Source: Streptomyces rubellomurinus
Lineage (GTDB): Bacteria; Actinomycetota; Actinomycetes; Streptomycetales; Streptomycetaceae
Assembly: GCF_000961885.1 (NCBI RefSeq)
Contig: NZ_JZKH01000013.1
Location: 1 to 64,000 of the forward strand
Reading direction: 5' to 3'
Length of the DNA: 64,000 nt
Position numbers and translations under genes: made by a program
The notes under the pieces: generated by a model
The model's database searches: none
The model's input: the letters and a program-made list of their open reading frames with translations, nothing else
What the model was told of the DNA's origin: nothing
Part shown: piece after piece, positions 17,555 through 26,480 of the stretch
Position numbering within the stretch: the first letter of the stretch is position 1
How the letters are laid out: each line of letters opens with the position of its first letter

Positions 17555-17897
17555 GGAACCTCCCGCTCATCCGTGGTGGATGACGGAAGGTAATCCCATC
17601 CAGAACGGGACGAAGGCGTCTTCACCCGTACGCCTCAGCCCGCTCATCAAGAACTCCACCGGCACGGGCGGAGGGTAGTCGGACTGACGCCCGATCGGTG
17701 AGCCGCGACCCGAACCCCTGCGCGAAGACTATTACCCGTGGTAAAGGCGCCCACCATGATCCATCTCACCGATAACCTCGGTTCCATTGATCCCCGAGGC
17801 CGCAGAGCCCCGCGAGTTCGCGGAAACTGAAGGTTCCTCAAGGCGAACCCACGGGCCGACCACCCCGATTTCTCGCGAAAGGACCCGCGAGTTCACT
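17555..17897. other. Non-coding stretch upstream of the tnpA-like gene
   Basis: No convincing gene on either strand. It should contain the promoter of the recombinase cluster and perhaps the original outer end of the element, but no clear repeat marks it. Confidence 0.4.
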
Positions 17898-18479
17898 TCA
17901 AGACACGGGCCCACCCTCAGCTGACTCCACAACCGGCGCCGCCTCCGCACGGTGGATGGTGCGGACGCTGAGCACGGGATCGAGGGCAGGAACGAGCGCC
18001 TTGGTGGCGATGTCCACCAGGTGCGGTGGTGCGGTGCCAGCCTGCAGGGCGGTGACGTACTCGATGACCTGCGCGTGCGTGAGCGTCTGGACCCGTTGTC
18101 GCAACAAGTGCATGGCGACGATTCGTCCATCGGCCGCCGCTGTCCGGCGGATGTTCTCGTGCAGCTCATCCACTGCGGTGCGTGTGGTCATCTTCCTGAT
18201 GCGGGTCCGGTAGTCCAGCTCCCACTCGCCGGTGACCGCGGCGACCGGTCCGATCTGGTGAAGACCCCCATCGAGGCGATCCACGAGGTAGGGGCCGTTG
18301 CCTCCCAAGACCTGACCTGGGTCTCCCGTGCGTAGGTATTCCGCGGTTTGGTAGTAGACGATCCAGACGAGTTCGTGCTCCTTAGCTCCAGCCACCACCA
18401 GCCGTCCCGAGTACTTGCGGTCCAGATCTTCCTGGGCCACCCGGATCGCGAAATCACGGTCGATCATGTCCGGCAGCAT
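17898..18479 (-). CDS. YrhB/Imm35-domain protein
   Basis: 193 aa. The N-terminal half (FAIRVAQEDLDRKYSGRLVV, ELVWIVYYQTAEYLRTGD, LGGNGPYLVDRLDGGLHQIG) matches the YrhB or immunity protein 35 family, found next to polymorphic toxins and also alone. The C-terminal helical half (LLRQRVQTLTHAQVIEYVTA) is extra. An ATG at 18467 (MIDRDF) is an alternative start; neither has a strong ribosome site. No toxin is recognisable nearby, so its immunity role is uncertain. Confidence 0.75.
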   Translation of the reverse strand: MLPDMIDRDFAIRVAQEDLDRKYSGRLVVAGAKEHELVWIVYYQTAEYLRTGDPGQVLGGNGPYLVDRLDGGLHQIGPVAAVTGEWELDYRTRIRKMTTRTAVDELHENIRRTAAADGRIVAMHLLRQRVQTLTHAQVIEYVTALQAGTAPPHLVDIATKALVPALDPVLSVRTIHRAEAAPVVESAEGGPVS

Positions 18480-18545
18480 CTCGCATGCCGAGGGACATGA
18501 ACAGGAGTTTTTTCGCCGGGTTCGCTTCGTCCCCAGGCAAGGGAT

Positions 18546-18986
18546 TCAGGCATCTGCTATGCGGAGATGCACTTCAACCGGACCCAGGTGCTGGTCATGG
18601 GCCAGGACGATCTCGTCCGCGAGGTTCAGGACGCGGATGGTGCCACCGGGAAACTGGGCGGTGATGCCGATGGCGAAGTCGTAGTTGCCGTCCTGGTACC
18701 GGATCTCTCGGACGGAGAGGATCTGCTGGCCGATGAACCGGGTCATCGGGAACCCTGGCAGGTCGTCCTCGACCGTGGTGTGGCCGTATTCGTCCATGTC
18801 GTAGGGGCCGTGGGGCTGGTCGATCTCCAAGGACAACCCGTCGCCCGGCGTGTGGAATCGGACGGGGCCAAGGCCGTCCATGTGCAGCCACATGTGCAGT
18901 AGGGAGGGCTCAGTTTCCTGGTAGTGGTGCCAGGACGTCGTCACCTTCTGAAGGCGCCTGCCGACCAGGTCCTCACCGTTGATCAT
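18546..18986 (-). CDS. Conserved hypothetical protein
   Basis: 146 aa from ATG 18986. Compact and beta-rich (VTTSWHHYQETEPSLLHMWL; GPVRFHTPGDGLSLEIDQPH; VLNLADEIVLAHDQHLGPVE), no signal or membrane segment. I know no function. The start overlaps the end of the upstream integrase fragment by 14 nt. Confidence 0.65.
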   Translation of the reverse strand: MINGEDLVGRRLQKVTTSWHHYQETEPSLLHMWLHMDGLGPVRFHTPGDGLSLEIDQPHGPYDMDEYGHTTVEDDLPGFPMTRFIGQQILSVREIRYQDGNYDFAIGITAQFPGGTIRVLNLADEIVLAHDQHLGPVEVHLRIADA

Positions 18987-19518
18987 CCGTCGATGCTGCC
19001 ATGACGCTCCACGATTCGGCACTGGTTTCCAGGAGACGCCGGGCCGAGTCCGCGTAACGCATGGCGGTCTTCTCGTCGAGCCCGAAGACCTCGGCGAGGT
19101 GGAGCGGGTCGGGGCCATGGACCATGGCCTCTTCGAGCTGCCGGTCGACGCGGAGCCGCTCCAGCGTTGCGGCCTGTCCCCGCATCGAGGCGCTGATCCA
19201 GTGGTTGCTGGCCCGGATGGTCCGATTCGCGGTCTGGTTGTTGATCAGTAGGTGGAGGTTCGTGGTGTTCGGCCAGCGGGTGCGCCGGTGCTCCAGCCAG
19301 TCCAGCAGCAGCTTCAAGGTCAGGTCGTCGAGGGGGCGAATGCGGCCGGCGATGGTCAGCCGCCGGTTGCCGATGTCGACGTCGTCGAGCATGAGCGTGC
19401 CGATCTGGGCAACTCGGGCGGCGTGGACCGCGGCGAAGGTGAGGATGAGTCGTGTCGCCGGGGTCGTGGCCGCCGCGACGGCCCGGTCGACCTGGTCGGG
19501 GACGAGTGGCTGCAGCAC
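18973..19518 (-). pseudogene. C-terminal part of an integrase-like protein
   Basis: About 181 codons (RLILTFAAVHAARVAQIGTL; RPLDDLTLKLLLDWLEHRRT; TLERLRVDRQLEEAMVHGPD) resembling the C-terminal half of actinobacterial integrase-related proteins. A GTG at 19518 opens the frame but the N-terminal domain is missing and canonical HxxR/Tyr residues are not seen. Either it is truncated or it belongs to an inactive side branch. Confidence 0.6.
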
Positions 19519-19824
19519 GGCGTACCGCGTTCGACCGGACCGCAGATCGGTCGAACGAGCTGAGAACGCTTCAGGAATCCCGAAGTTACGTCATCGCCCG
19601 GCGGAGCACTCGAAGGAGGAAGAAGCCCCTGGCCACGGCCTCGGGCACTCGGCAGGGCTCAAGAGAGCTCGCGGGATGTCGCACATTGGTGCCAGTCTCG
19701 CGCCTGCATCTGGAGTCGATCCTGGCGGCGGCAGCCGCGGACGGGCCGGCCTGTGGGGAGTAGCGGAACGAAAATTAGCGGTGGGCCCCGGGCTCCTATC
19801 TCCAACCCGCCCGCAAAGTAGCGG
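19519..19824. other. Non-coding stretch between integrase and resolvase remnants
   Basis: No gene is supported. It should hold the lost 5' part of the integrase-like gene and one boundary of the Tn3 remnant; no clear GGGG-type Tn3 end was found. Confidence 0.35.
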
Positions 19825-20270
19825 TCAGGGCTTTGTGACCGTGGCCTTCTTCGACTGCCGGGGCACGGTCTTGTCCCGGTCGAGGTGTCCGTAGACCGTG
19901 GAGCGGGGGACACCGAAAAGCTCGGCGATCTGTTGGACGGTCTTCTCGCGGGCGCCGTAGAGCTGCTGGGCGAGTGCGGCCTGCTCTGAGCTGAGCCGGG
20001 GGCGCCGGCCGCCGACGCGGCCGCGGGCCCGGGCGGAGGCGAGGCCGTCCATGGTGTTGGCCACGATCAGCTCGCACTGGAGCTCGGCGAGCACCGACAG
20101 CATGCCGAACATCGCGCGGGACGAGTTCGAGCTTCGGGCGGGACGCCTTCGCGCCGCTCGCGGTGTCGACGTGGATGTCGCTGCGGTCGACTCCGTGCCG
20201 CAACAGCCCGTCGATTTGGTGATCGGGGTTCTGGTCGGCGGTCCGAGACGCGCGCGTAGCCGATGAGCAT
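19825..20270 (-). pseudogene. Tn3-family resolvase (TnpR), frameshifted and internally deleted
   Basis: Starts at ATG 20270 with MLIGYARVS, containing the catalytic serine. One extra base after TCG breaks the frame; beyond it the sequence reads TADQNPDHQIDGLLRHGVDR and continues to RPKLELV. There the usual about 45 residues with the conserved arginines are missing and the text jumps to AMFGMLSVLAELQCELIVAN, then the C-terminal HTH (IAELFGVPRSTVYGHLDRDK). Not functional. Confidence 0.85.
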
Positions 20271-20472
20271 GTGTCGGAATCTGGCGAACCGTTCTCCGAC
20301 GTTGATAGTCGACGCGAGTTGCCGACACCGCCCGCCTGCGGGTTCGTGATCGCGGTGCCGAGTGTCGACAGACGGTCGTTTCTCGACACTGGTCATCGGC
20401 TTGTCGCGCGTGCATAGGCCCCGTGCGACAAGCCGATGATGCACGGGACACGCGCCGCCGTGAGGGCGTCTG

Positions 20473-20952
20473 TCAATCCGTGCAAGCCGATTGGGCGCGT
20501 CGCTCATAGCGTGCGCGTGCGAGGTGGTGGGCCGCACGCAGCAGCTCACGAGTTGCCGCTTCGGTGCGCCCCGCCGGGTTGACCACCGCCAGCCAGCCGG
20601 CGGTGCCGTAAACGGGGTGGACCATCAGGGTGTCCGTGGCGCTGGGGTCAACCTCGGCAGAGGCATCTTCGCGTGGTGCGTGGCCGGTCCATCGGATGAA
20701 CGCTTCCTTGCCGGCGGCGACGTTCACGCGGAAGGTATCCGGCCGGTCCAGATGCGATGCCTCGTCGCCGGGATAGTCCTTGGTCACAACCGTCGCGAAC
20801 GGTTGGGCCGTCGTCGCGATGGTGCCGTCAGGCGCGTAGTAGAAGAACGTATCGCCCCAGCTGATTTCCGGCGTGCCGTCGCCGGGTGCCGGCCTCATTG
20901 TCAGGACGCCGTCGAAGCCGCCTACGAAGCTGATGATCTCGTCCATGGTCAT
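20473..20952 (-). CDS. DUF6194 family protein
   Basis: 159 aa from ATG 20952 (20946 also possible). MDEIISFVGGFDGVLTMRPA, then ISWGDTFFYYAPDG and QPFATVVTKDYPGDEASHLD, are the hallmark blocks of DUF6194. Function unknown. Divergent from the double-MerR regulator across a short intergenic region with a dyad, so it is probably that regulator's target. Confidence 0.85.
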   Translation of the reverse strand: MTMDEIISFVGGFDGVLTMRPAPGDGTPEISWGDTFFYYAPDGTIATTAQPFATVVTKDYPGDEASHLDRPDTFRVNVAAGKEAFIRWTGHAPREDASAEVDPSATDTLMVHPVYGTAGWLAVVNPAGRTEAATRELLRAAHHLARARYERRAQSACTD

Positions 20953-20969
20953 GTGCTCTAGCGTTACAT

Positions 20970-20992
20970 TCAAGTGCTTGTGGAGACTTTGA
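20970..20992. promoter_or_regulatory. Candidate MerR operator between DUF6194 and the regulator
   Basis: TCAAGT and ACTTTGA form an imperfect dyad over 23 bp in the 63-nt divergent region. MerR operators often look like this (SoxR-type TCAAGT...ACTTGA) and lie between promoter elements. Confidence 0.55.
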
Positions 20993-21015
20993 GGCTGAGA
21001 TAGAGGGATGTCACG

Positions 21016-21777
21016 GTGGTAAGTCTCAAATCGGGGGGTATGCGCATCGCGGATGTCGCGCGGTGCGCCGCGTACTCCGTTCAGCAGGTTCGCAATCTTG
21101 AGCGCGATGGTGTCCTCCCGCCCGTGGCACGCACGCCCAAGGGCTACCGGATCTATGAAGAGGTGCATCTGCAGTCCGCACTGGCCTACCGAGCCCTCGC
21201 CGCAGGCATAGGGCCGACCGAGGCCAAGAAGATCGTTCGGGCCTTCCACCAGCTCCCCGCCTCGCAGGCGCTAGCCCGTCTCGACGCGGCGCACGCCCGC
21301 CTGGACGCAGAGCGGGCGGAACTGCGGCAGGCCGAGGAGGCCGCCCAGGCGATCTCCAGCGAGCCAATCGAAGACGTACGAGTGTCGGACTCAATGAGCG
21401 TGTCGGAACTCGCCGCCGCCCTCGGTGTGCGCACCTCGACGTTGCGGCACTGGCATGCGGAGGCTCTCGTCGTCCCGGACCGCGACCCCGTGCGAGGAAC
21501 GCGGCGGTACACGCCGGCGCAGGTGCGGGACGCGCGGATCGTTCACCAACTACGCAAGGCTGGATACCGCATCACGCCCCTTCGGGCCCTCATGCCGGTG
21601 CTGCGGCATGAGGGTCGATCGGATGAGGTCGCAGCGGCCCTGACCGCCCGGGATGCGAGCATCGCTGTCCGGTCCAAAGCCCTCCTCGACGGTGCCGCCG
21701 CACTCAGCGCCGTGCTGTCGTTGCACGGGTCAATGGCCTACGCGCACCACGTCAGGCAGTCGGTTCACCCGTCGTAG
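21016..21777 (+). CDS. Double-HTH MerR-family regulator (TioE-like)
   Basis: 253 aa from GTG 21016 (GAGGG upstream; ATG 21040 is an alternative). Two MerR-type DNA-binding domains sit in one chain: IADVARCAAYSVQQVRNLER (about 10-75) and VSELAAALGVRTSTLRHWHA (about 125-190), joined by a helical linker. Single MerR proteins bind as dimers; this architecture may act as an internal pseudo-dimer. No metal-binding Cys motif is seen. Its neighbour DUF6194 is the likely target. Confidence 0.88.
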   Translation: MVSLKSGGMRIADVARCAAYSVQQVRNLERDGVLPPVARTPKGYRIYEEVHLQSALAYRALAAGIGPTEAKKIVRAFHQLPASQALARLDAAHARLDAERAELRQAEEAAQAISSEPIEDVRVSDSMSVSELAAALGVRTSTLRHWHAEALVVPDRDPVRGTRRYTPAQVRDARIVHQLRKAGYRITPLRALMPVLRHEGRSDEVAAALTARDASIAVRSKALLDGAAALSAVLSLHGSMAYAHHVRQSVHPS

Positions 21778-22805
21778 ACGTCGTCTTCGCTCGTGTGGGG
21801 GTCGCCCAGCGGGCGCATGCCGGGGGCCGGGATCCGGGTGAAGGCGTAGCGGCCGAGGAAGTTGATGTGGTCAAACTGGATGGGTGAGAGGCGGGGGAGC
21901 AGGTCGTCGGTGACGGGAAAGCCGTCGGCGGCGAGCTGTTTGACGGCGGTGTCGATGTAGAGGGTGTTGAACAGCACCATGGCGTTGAGCGCGAGTCCGA
22001 GGGCGCCGAGCTGGTCTTCCATGCCTTCGCGGTAGTGCTGGCGCAATTCGCCACGCTGGCCGAAGAAGATGCGGCGGGCGAGGCGGTGGCGGGCTTCGGT
22101 GACGTTGAGCTGGGCGCCGATCATACGGCGGTAGCCCTGGTCGGAGACGAACTGCAGCAGGTGGAGGGTCTTGAAGATCCGCCCGTCATGGGCGAAGGCG
22201 TCGCCCAGGCCGGTCGGGTTGCCGTCGCGGGAGAGCATCCGGATCAGGTCGTAACCGCGGATCTCGCCGGTGGACAGGGAGCCGGCGACGCGGAGCATGT
22301 CGCCCCAGTGGGCGCGGATGCGGTCCAGGCGGATGGTGTGCTTGGAGACCTGCTGGAATGGGCCGTAGTCGGCGGAGGCGACCAGCCCGCCGCCCCACGC
22401 GCGGGCCACGTCGATCGTCGACTGGGCCTCGATGAACGACCCGTTGGCCATGGAGATGTTCTCGGAGCGGAAGTAGCCCTGGTCGACCTGGACCAGCCGG
22501 GCGCGCGTCAGCGCGGGCACGTCCGGCTTGACCACCGGGGTCAGGCCGACGTTGCACGCCTCGGACAGCCACACCGCGCACAAGCTGGTGGTGAAGTCGT
22601 CCATCGTCGGCATCGCGCCGGAGATGTGGGTGAAGGCGTCCGGCAGACCGGTCAGTTCGGCGACCTCCAGCAGCAGCTCGGGGAAGTCCACCTTGGGCAG
22701 CATGCCGTTGACCAACTGGCGGAAGGCGGGCATCAGGCCGGGCTCCTCCGCCCGGCCGAGCTTGGCCAGCTTCAGCCTCCCGCCGGCCACCTCCACCGCG
22801 GTGTT
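21765..22805 (-). pseudogene. C-terminal part of a Tn3-family transposase with an internal deletion
   Basis: About 346 codons in one frame. The sequence runs MPAFRQLVNGMLPKVDFPEL, later QSTIDVARAWGGGLVASAD, then jumps directly to YGPFQQVSKHTIRLDRIRAH. In complete relatives about 110 residues lie between these blocks, including a catalytic Asp (TDTASY). The final Glu region (REGMEDQLGALGLALNAMVL) is kept. The 5' side is cut at 22805, 8 bp from the DNA-ligase stop. Not functional. Confidence 0.85.
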
Positions 22806-22812
22806 CCCCGGC

Positions 22813-24366
22813 TCACAACCCCTCGGCAGCCGCGATCTCCCGGACGGTCGCCACGGTGTCCGCCTCGCCCGCGCCCTTGTCCGGTCGGTAGCGCACCACC
22901 CGGGCGAAGCGCAGCGCCAGCCCGGCCGGGTAGCGCGGACTGCGCTGGACACCGTCGAAGGCGATCTCCACCACCAGTTCCGGACGCACCCGCACCGTCC
23001 AGTCGTCCCGCTCCGTCTCGCGCGCCAGCAGCTCCGCGGTCTGCCAGGCCAGCGTCTCGTCGGTCAGCCCCTTGAAGGTCTTGCCCAGCATCACCCACGG
23101 GCCGAGCCCCGGCTCGCCCGCCGCCCGCGCCCCCAGGTGCAGGTTGCTCAGGAACCCGCGCCGGCGCCCGCTGCCCCACTCGGCGGCCAGTACCACCAGG
23201 TCCAGCGTGTGCCGCGGCTTGACCTTGATCCAGCCCGCGCCCCGGCGCCCCGCCGCGTACCCGGCCGACCGGTCCTTCACCAGTACGCCCTCGTGGCCGA
23301 GCGCCAGCGACTCCCGCAGGAACGCGGACGCCCGCTCGCGGTCCCCCGTCTCGGTGCGCCCCACTCGCAGGCCCGGCGGGACAGCCTCGGCCAGCGCCGC
23401 CCAGCGCTCCAGGCCCGGACGGTCCACCAGGTCCGCGCCGTCCCGGTGCAGCAGGTCGAAGAAGAAGACGCTGAGCGGGACTTCGGCCCGCAGCCGATCC
23501 GGGTCCCGGCGGGACGCGGCGCGTGCCGCGGTCTCCTGGAACGGGCGCGGCCGCCCGTCCAGGCCGAGCGCGATCGCCTCGCCGTCCAGCACCGCCGACC
23601 GCAGCGGCAGGGCCAGCGCCGCCTCCGCCACCTCCGGGACCCGCCCGGTGACGTCCTCCAGACCGCGGGTGAACACCGCCACCTCACCGCCGTCCCGGTG
23701 CACCTGCACCCGGACGCCGTCCAGCTTCCACTCCAGCGCGGCCGGCCCCGTCCGTTCCAACGCCGAACCCACGTCCGGTGCGGAAGCCGCCAACATCGGC
23801 CGCACCGGCCGCCCCACCTCCAACCGGAACGCCGCCAGCGCCGGCTCGCCACCCGCCAACGCCGCCTCCGCCACCGCGCGCGCCGACCCCCGGAACATCA
23901 GCGCCCGCCGCACCGCCGCCACCGGCACCCCGGCCGCCTGCGCCACCGCCTCCCCGACCAGCGCGTCCAACGCCCCCTGCCGCAGGTCCCCCACCAGCAC
24001 CGCCCGCAGGAACTCTTGCTCCACCGCCGTCGCCCGCGCGAACAGGTCCACCAGCAACCGCCGCCGCTCCGCCCGCGCCCCCGCGCCGTGCACCCCGGCG
24101 ATCCGCTCCAGCTCCCGCTCCGCCTCCCGCACCCCCAGCGAGGCCTCCGCCGCCGGCCCCGGCAGGTCCCGCAACCCCGCCGGCCCCACCCCCGTGCGCA
24201 ACCGCTGCGCCTCCCCGGACAGCAGCACCACCGCCGCCGGGCCCTCCTCCGGGCCCAACTCCCGCAGGCAGTCCGCCAACAGCGCCGTCTTCGCCCGCCG
24301 CCCCGACTCACCCGCGACGGCCCGCGAAACCAGCGCCACCCGCCGCAACCCCATCGGGCCGGTCAT
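22813..24366 (-). CDS. ATP-dependent DNA ligase
   Basis: 517 aa from ATG 24366 (24354 also possible; neither has an ideal ribosome site). N-terminal DNA-binding domain about 10-180 (KTALLADCLRELGPEEGPAA), then the adenylation domain with motif I EWKLDGVR (Lys214 takes AMP), motif III AVLDGEAIAL, motif IV HEGVLVKD, motif V WIKVKPRHTLDLVV, and an OB fold ending YPAGLALRFARVVRYRPDKG. This is the LigB-type ATP ligase of actinobacteria, additional to the NAD ligase; likely DNA repair. A Tn3 remnant abuts its 3' end. Confidence 0.93.
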   Translation of the reverse strand: MTGPMGLRRVALVSRAVAGESGRRAKTALLADCLRELGPEEGPAAVVLLSGEAQRLRTGVGPAGLRDLPGPAAEASLGVREAERELERIAGVHGAGARAERRRLLVDLFARATAVEQEFLRAVLVGDLRQGALDALVGEAVAQAAGVPVAAVRRALMFRGSARAVAEAALAGGEPALAAFRLEVGRPVRPMLAASAPDVGSALERTGPAALEWKLDGVRVQVHRDGGEVAVFTRGLEDVTGRVPEVAEAALALPLRSAVLDGEAIALGLDGRPRPFQETAARAASRRDPDRLRAEVPLSVFFFDLLHRDGADLVDRPGLERWAALAEAVPPGLRVGRTETGDRERASAFLRESLALGHEGVLVKDRSAGYAAGRRGAGWIKVKPRHTLDLVVLAAEWGSGRRRGFLSNLHLGARAAGEPGLGPWVMLGKTFKGLTDETLAWQTAELLARETERDDWTVRVRPELVVEIAFDGVQRSPRYPAGLALRFARVVRYRPDKGAGEADTVATVREIAAAEGL

Positions 24367-24584
24367 CTCCACGCCACCAGCATCGACGACCACCCCCGCC
24401 CCCGCGCGGCGAGCCCGGGCCGGACCGGGCGGACCCGGCCCGGCAGCCGGCAGGGCCCGGTTCTGGCCATGGGAGATCAACTGGGCCCGATCAAGGGGCT
24501 CCAGGGAGACGGTCGGCGCAGCGGTTGCGCACGGGGGTGGGCCCGGCGGTGTCCGGCAGCCTGCTGGAGGTTCGCCCGGAGTGC

Positions 24585-25496
24585 TCAGCGATGGTCGCGG
24601 GGCCGGCGGACCTGCTGCGTGAGGAAGAGGGCTGCCCGGTCCAGTGCCTGGTCGGCCTCGTCGAGAACGCCGGCGAAGGACTGGAACACGTGGGGCACGT
24701 CGGCGGTGATGTCGAGGACGACGTCCACTCCGGCGGCCCGGGCGCGGGCGGCCAGGCGGGTGGAGTCGTCCAGGAGCACTTCGTTGGTGCCCGCCTGGAG
24801 GAGCATCGGTGGGAAGCCGGTCAGGTCGGCGAGGACGGCGGGGCTGAGCACGGGCTGGTGCGGGTCGGCTCCCGCCAGGTACATGGCCCCGGTGTGTCCC
24901 AGGCTCTCGCGGGTGAAGAACGGGTCGATGCCCGCCTTGGTGTCCATGCTCTCGCCCGTCCGGGTGGCGTCGAGGCCGGGGGAGAAGGCCACGATGGCGG
25001 CGGGCATCGGGAGGCCGGCGTCGCGGGCGGCGAGGCAGGTGGTGACGGTGAGGCCGCCACCGGCGGAGTCCCCGGCGAACGCGATGGTCGAAGGGTCCTC
25101 ACCGCTGTCGAGGAGGGCGCGGTAGGCGCCCAGGGTGTCTTCGATCGCGGCCGGGAACGGGTGCTCGGGGGCGAGCCGGTAGTCCAGCGAGTACGACCTG
25201 AAGCCGGTCCTGGCCACGAGCTGCCCCGTCAGTGACAGTGCGGTCTCGGGCGAGCCGAACACGAAGCCGCCGCCGTGGAAGTACAGGATCGTCCCGGTGC
25301 GCGGGCCGTTGTCCGGCTCGATGTGCAGGGAGGGCCGGCCGCCGAGCGTCGTCCGGGTGATGCGGATGCCGTCCGGGACGGCCATCCGGGCCATCATCGC
25401 CTTGAATCCGGCTCGGAGCGCCTCGACCGGCTGGGGGCCGTCAGGTCGGGGCTGCCGCAGCATCGCGTCGACCTGCGCGCGCTGTTCCTTGCTCAT
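24585..25496 (-). CDS. Alpha/beta hydrolase (hormone-sensitive-lipase family esterase)
   Basis: 303 aa from ATG 25496 with GGGAG 5 nt upstream. Oxyanion-hole motif HGGG in ILYFHGGGFVFGSP, nucleophile elbow GDSAGG, and acid/His region ITADVPHVFQSF. No signal peptide, so cytoplasmic. Divergent from a MarR-type gene over a palindrome, which suggests it is the regulated target. Confidence 0.92.
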   Translation of the reverse strand: MSKEQRAQVDAMLRQPRPDGPQPVEALRAGFKAMMARMAVPDGIRITRTTLGGRPSLHIEPDNGPRTGTILYFHGGGFVFGSPETALSLTGQLVARTGFRSYSLDYRLAPEHPFPAAIEDTLGAYRALLDSGEDPSTIAFAGDSAGGGLTVTTCLAARDAGLPMPAAIVAFSPGLDATRTGESMDTKAGIDPFFTRESLGHTGAMYLAGADPHQPVLSPAVLADLTGFPPMLLQAGTNEVLLDDSTRLAARARAAGVDVVLDITADVPHVFQSFAGVLDEADQALDRAALFLTQQVRRPRDHR

Positions 25497-25539
25497 GTGT
25501 GCTCCCACCGTAAGTAGGTTCCCAAGAACTATATTCCTC

Positions 25540-25563
25540 GGCATGTAATGTAGGCTACATGCC
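25540..25563. promoter_or_regulatory. Palindromic operator of the MarR/esterase pair
   Basis: GGCATGTA, 8 nt, TACATGCC is a perfect dyad, and a second palindrome ATGTAGGCTACAT is nested in it. It ends right at the MarR start codon and lies in the 67-nt divergent region, the typical place for MarR autoregulation. Confidence 0.75.
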
Positions 25564-26040
25564 ATGGCATCCACAGCGGGCGATGAGACGGTCGACCTCC
25601 CGGGCTTCTTCGCCGACCTCGTCCGATGCGAGACGCGCCTCTACAACGCCCTCAACGACCGACTTCGAGAGCGGCACGGGATCGCCACCTCGCAGTTCGA
25701 ATTCCTGCGCTACCTCCGCGACCGTCCCGGATCCCGGGTGGCAGACCTGGCCGCCGAGTTCGCTGTCGGCATCGGGGCCACCAGCAAGGGCGTCGACCGC
25801 CTGGAGAAGCAGGGGTGGGTGGCCCGCCGGCCGAATCCGTCCGATCGCCGGTCGTCACTGCTGGCCCTGACCGACGACGGCCTGCAGGTGGTCGACGCGG
25901 CAGAACGGACCTTCACGGAGCGGTTGGCCGAGTTGATCCCGGACGCGCTCAAGGCGTCGCCCCTCGCGACCGCCGCGCAGGCCCTCTCGGAGCTGCGTTC
26001 GCTCCTGGAGCGCGACCAGATCGGCACACCCACGGGCTGA
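25564..26040 (+). CDS. MarR-family transcriptional regulator
   Basis: 158 aa. Winged helix with FEFLRYLRDRPGSRVADLAA and wing region VARRPNPSDRRSSLLALTDD. No ribosome site precedes the ATG and the operator touches it, so the mRNA may be leaderless. Likely represses the divergent esterase gene and itself; ligand unknown. Confidence 0.92.
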   Translation: MASTAGDETVDLPGFFADLVRCETRLYNALNDRLRERHGIATSQFEFLRYLRDRPGSRVADLAAEFAVGIGATSKGVDRLEKQGWVARRPNPSDRRSSLLALTDDGLQVVDAAERTFTERLAELIPDALKASPLATAAQALSELRSLLERDQIGTPTG

Positions 26041-26403
26041 CGCGTTCCACCACCGGTCGAACCGGCCGCGTCGTGGTCAACCCCGGCGCGCCATCGGCAT
26101 CGGCTCGTCCAGGACTTCGGGCCCCGAGGCGATGAGCGCGTCCTGGACGTCCTCCGCCACCTCGGCCGCATCCGTGCCGAGCTCGCCCACCCGCCGAACC
26201 GGCCCGGGCCCGTCCACCAGGACCGGCAGGACCAGCCCACGGTCCCCTCGCCGCGCTCCGCGCGCTCCTCGGTCCGCCGCACGGGTGGCGGGGCGCCACT
26301 TCGGGCGGTGGCGGCCGTTCTCCCAGGGGCGGCCCGAGGGGGTGTCAGAGGTGGGTGTCAGGAGCTGGGTGTCAGGAGGTGGCGGACATTCGTTCGGAGT
26401 TTT
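26041..26403. other. Mostly non-coding region between MarR and the CAP-protein gene
   Basis: A minus-strand frame ending at 26077 reads VGELGTDAAEVAEDVQDALI then ASGPEVLDEPMPMARRG, which looks coding in composition and could be a tiny protein from GTG 26190 or the tail of a degraded gene. Nothing else is supported. GGTGTCAGG-like direct repeats occur around 26340-26380. Confidence 0.35.
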
Positions 26404-26433
26404 TTGTTATCGCCCTCCGGCCCACGGGTCTCC
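26404..26433 (+). promoter_or_regulatory. Shared bipartite promoter-like motif, copy 1
   Basis: TTGTTATC, 10 nt, CCACGGGTCTCC, ending 47 nt before the CAP-protein start. The same two blocks with the same spacing precede the sigma-CAP fusion gene. I infer an ECF-type promoter. Confidence 0.6.
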
Positions 26434-26480
26434 TGGGTGTCGGCACCCGATCGGCCGGCCCGGACAGAAAGCGTGACCAG

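Noticed and set aside
17898..18479. Toxin-immunity locus
   Set aside because: An Imm35/YrhB-type protein is present, but no toxin gene or toxin domain is visible close by.
22528..25125. Long plus-strand open frame opposite the Tn3 remnant, DNA ligase and esterase
   Set aside because: Shadow of conserved minus-strand genes; no domain or start signal.
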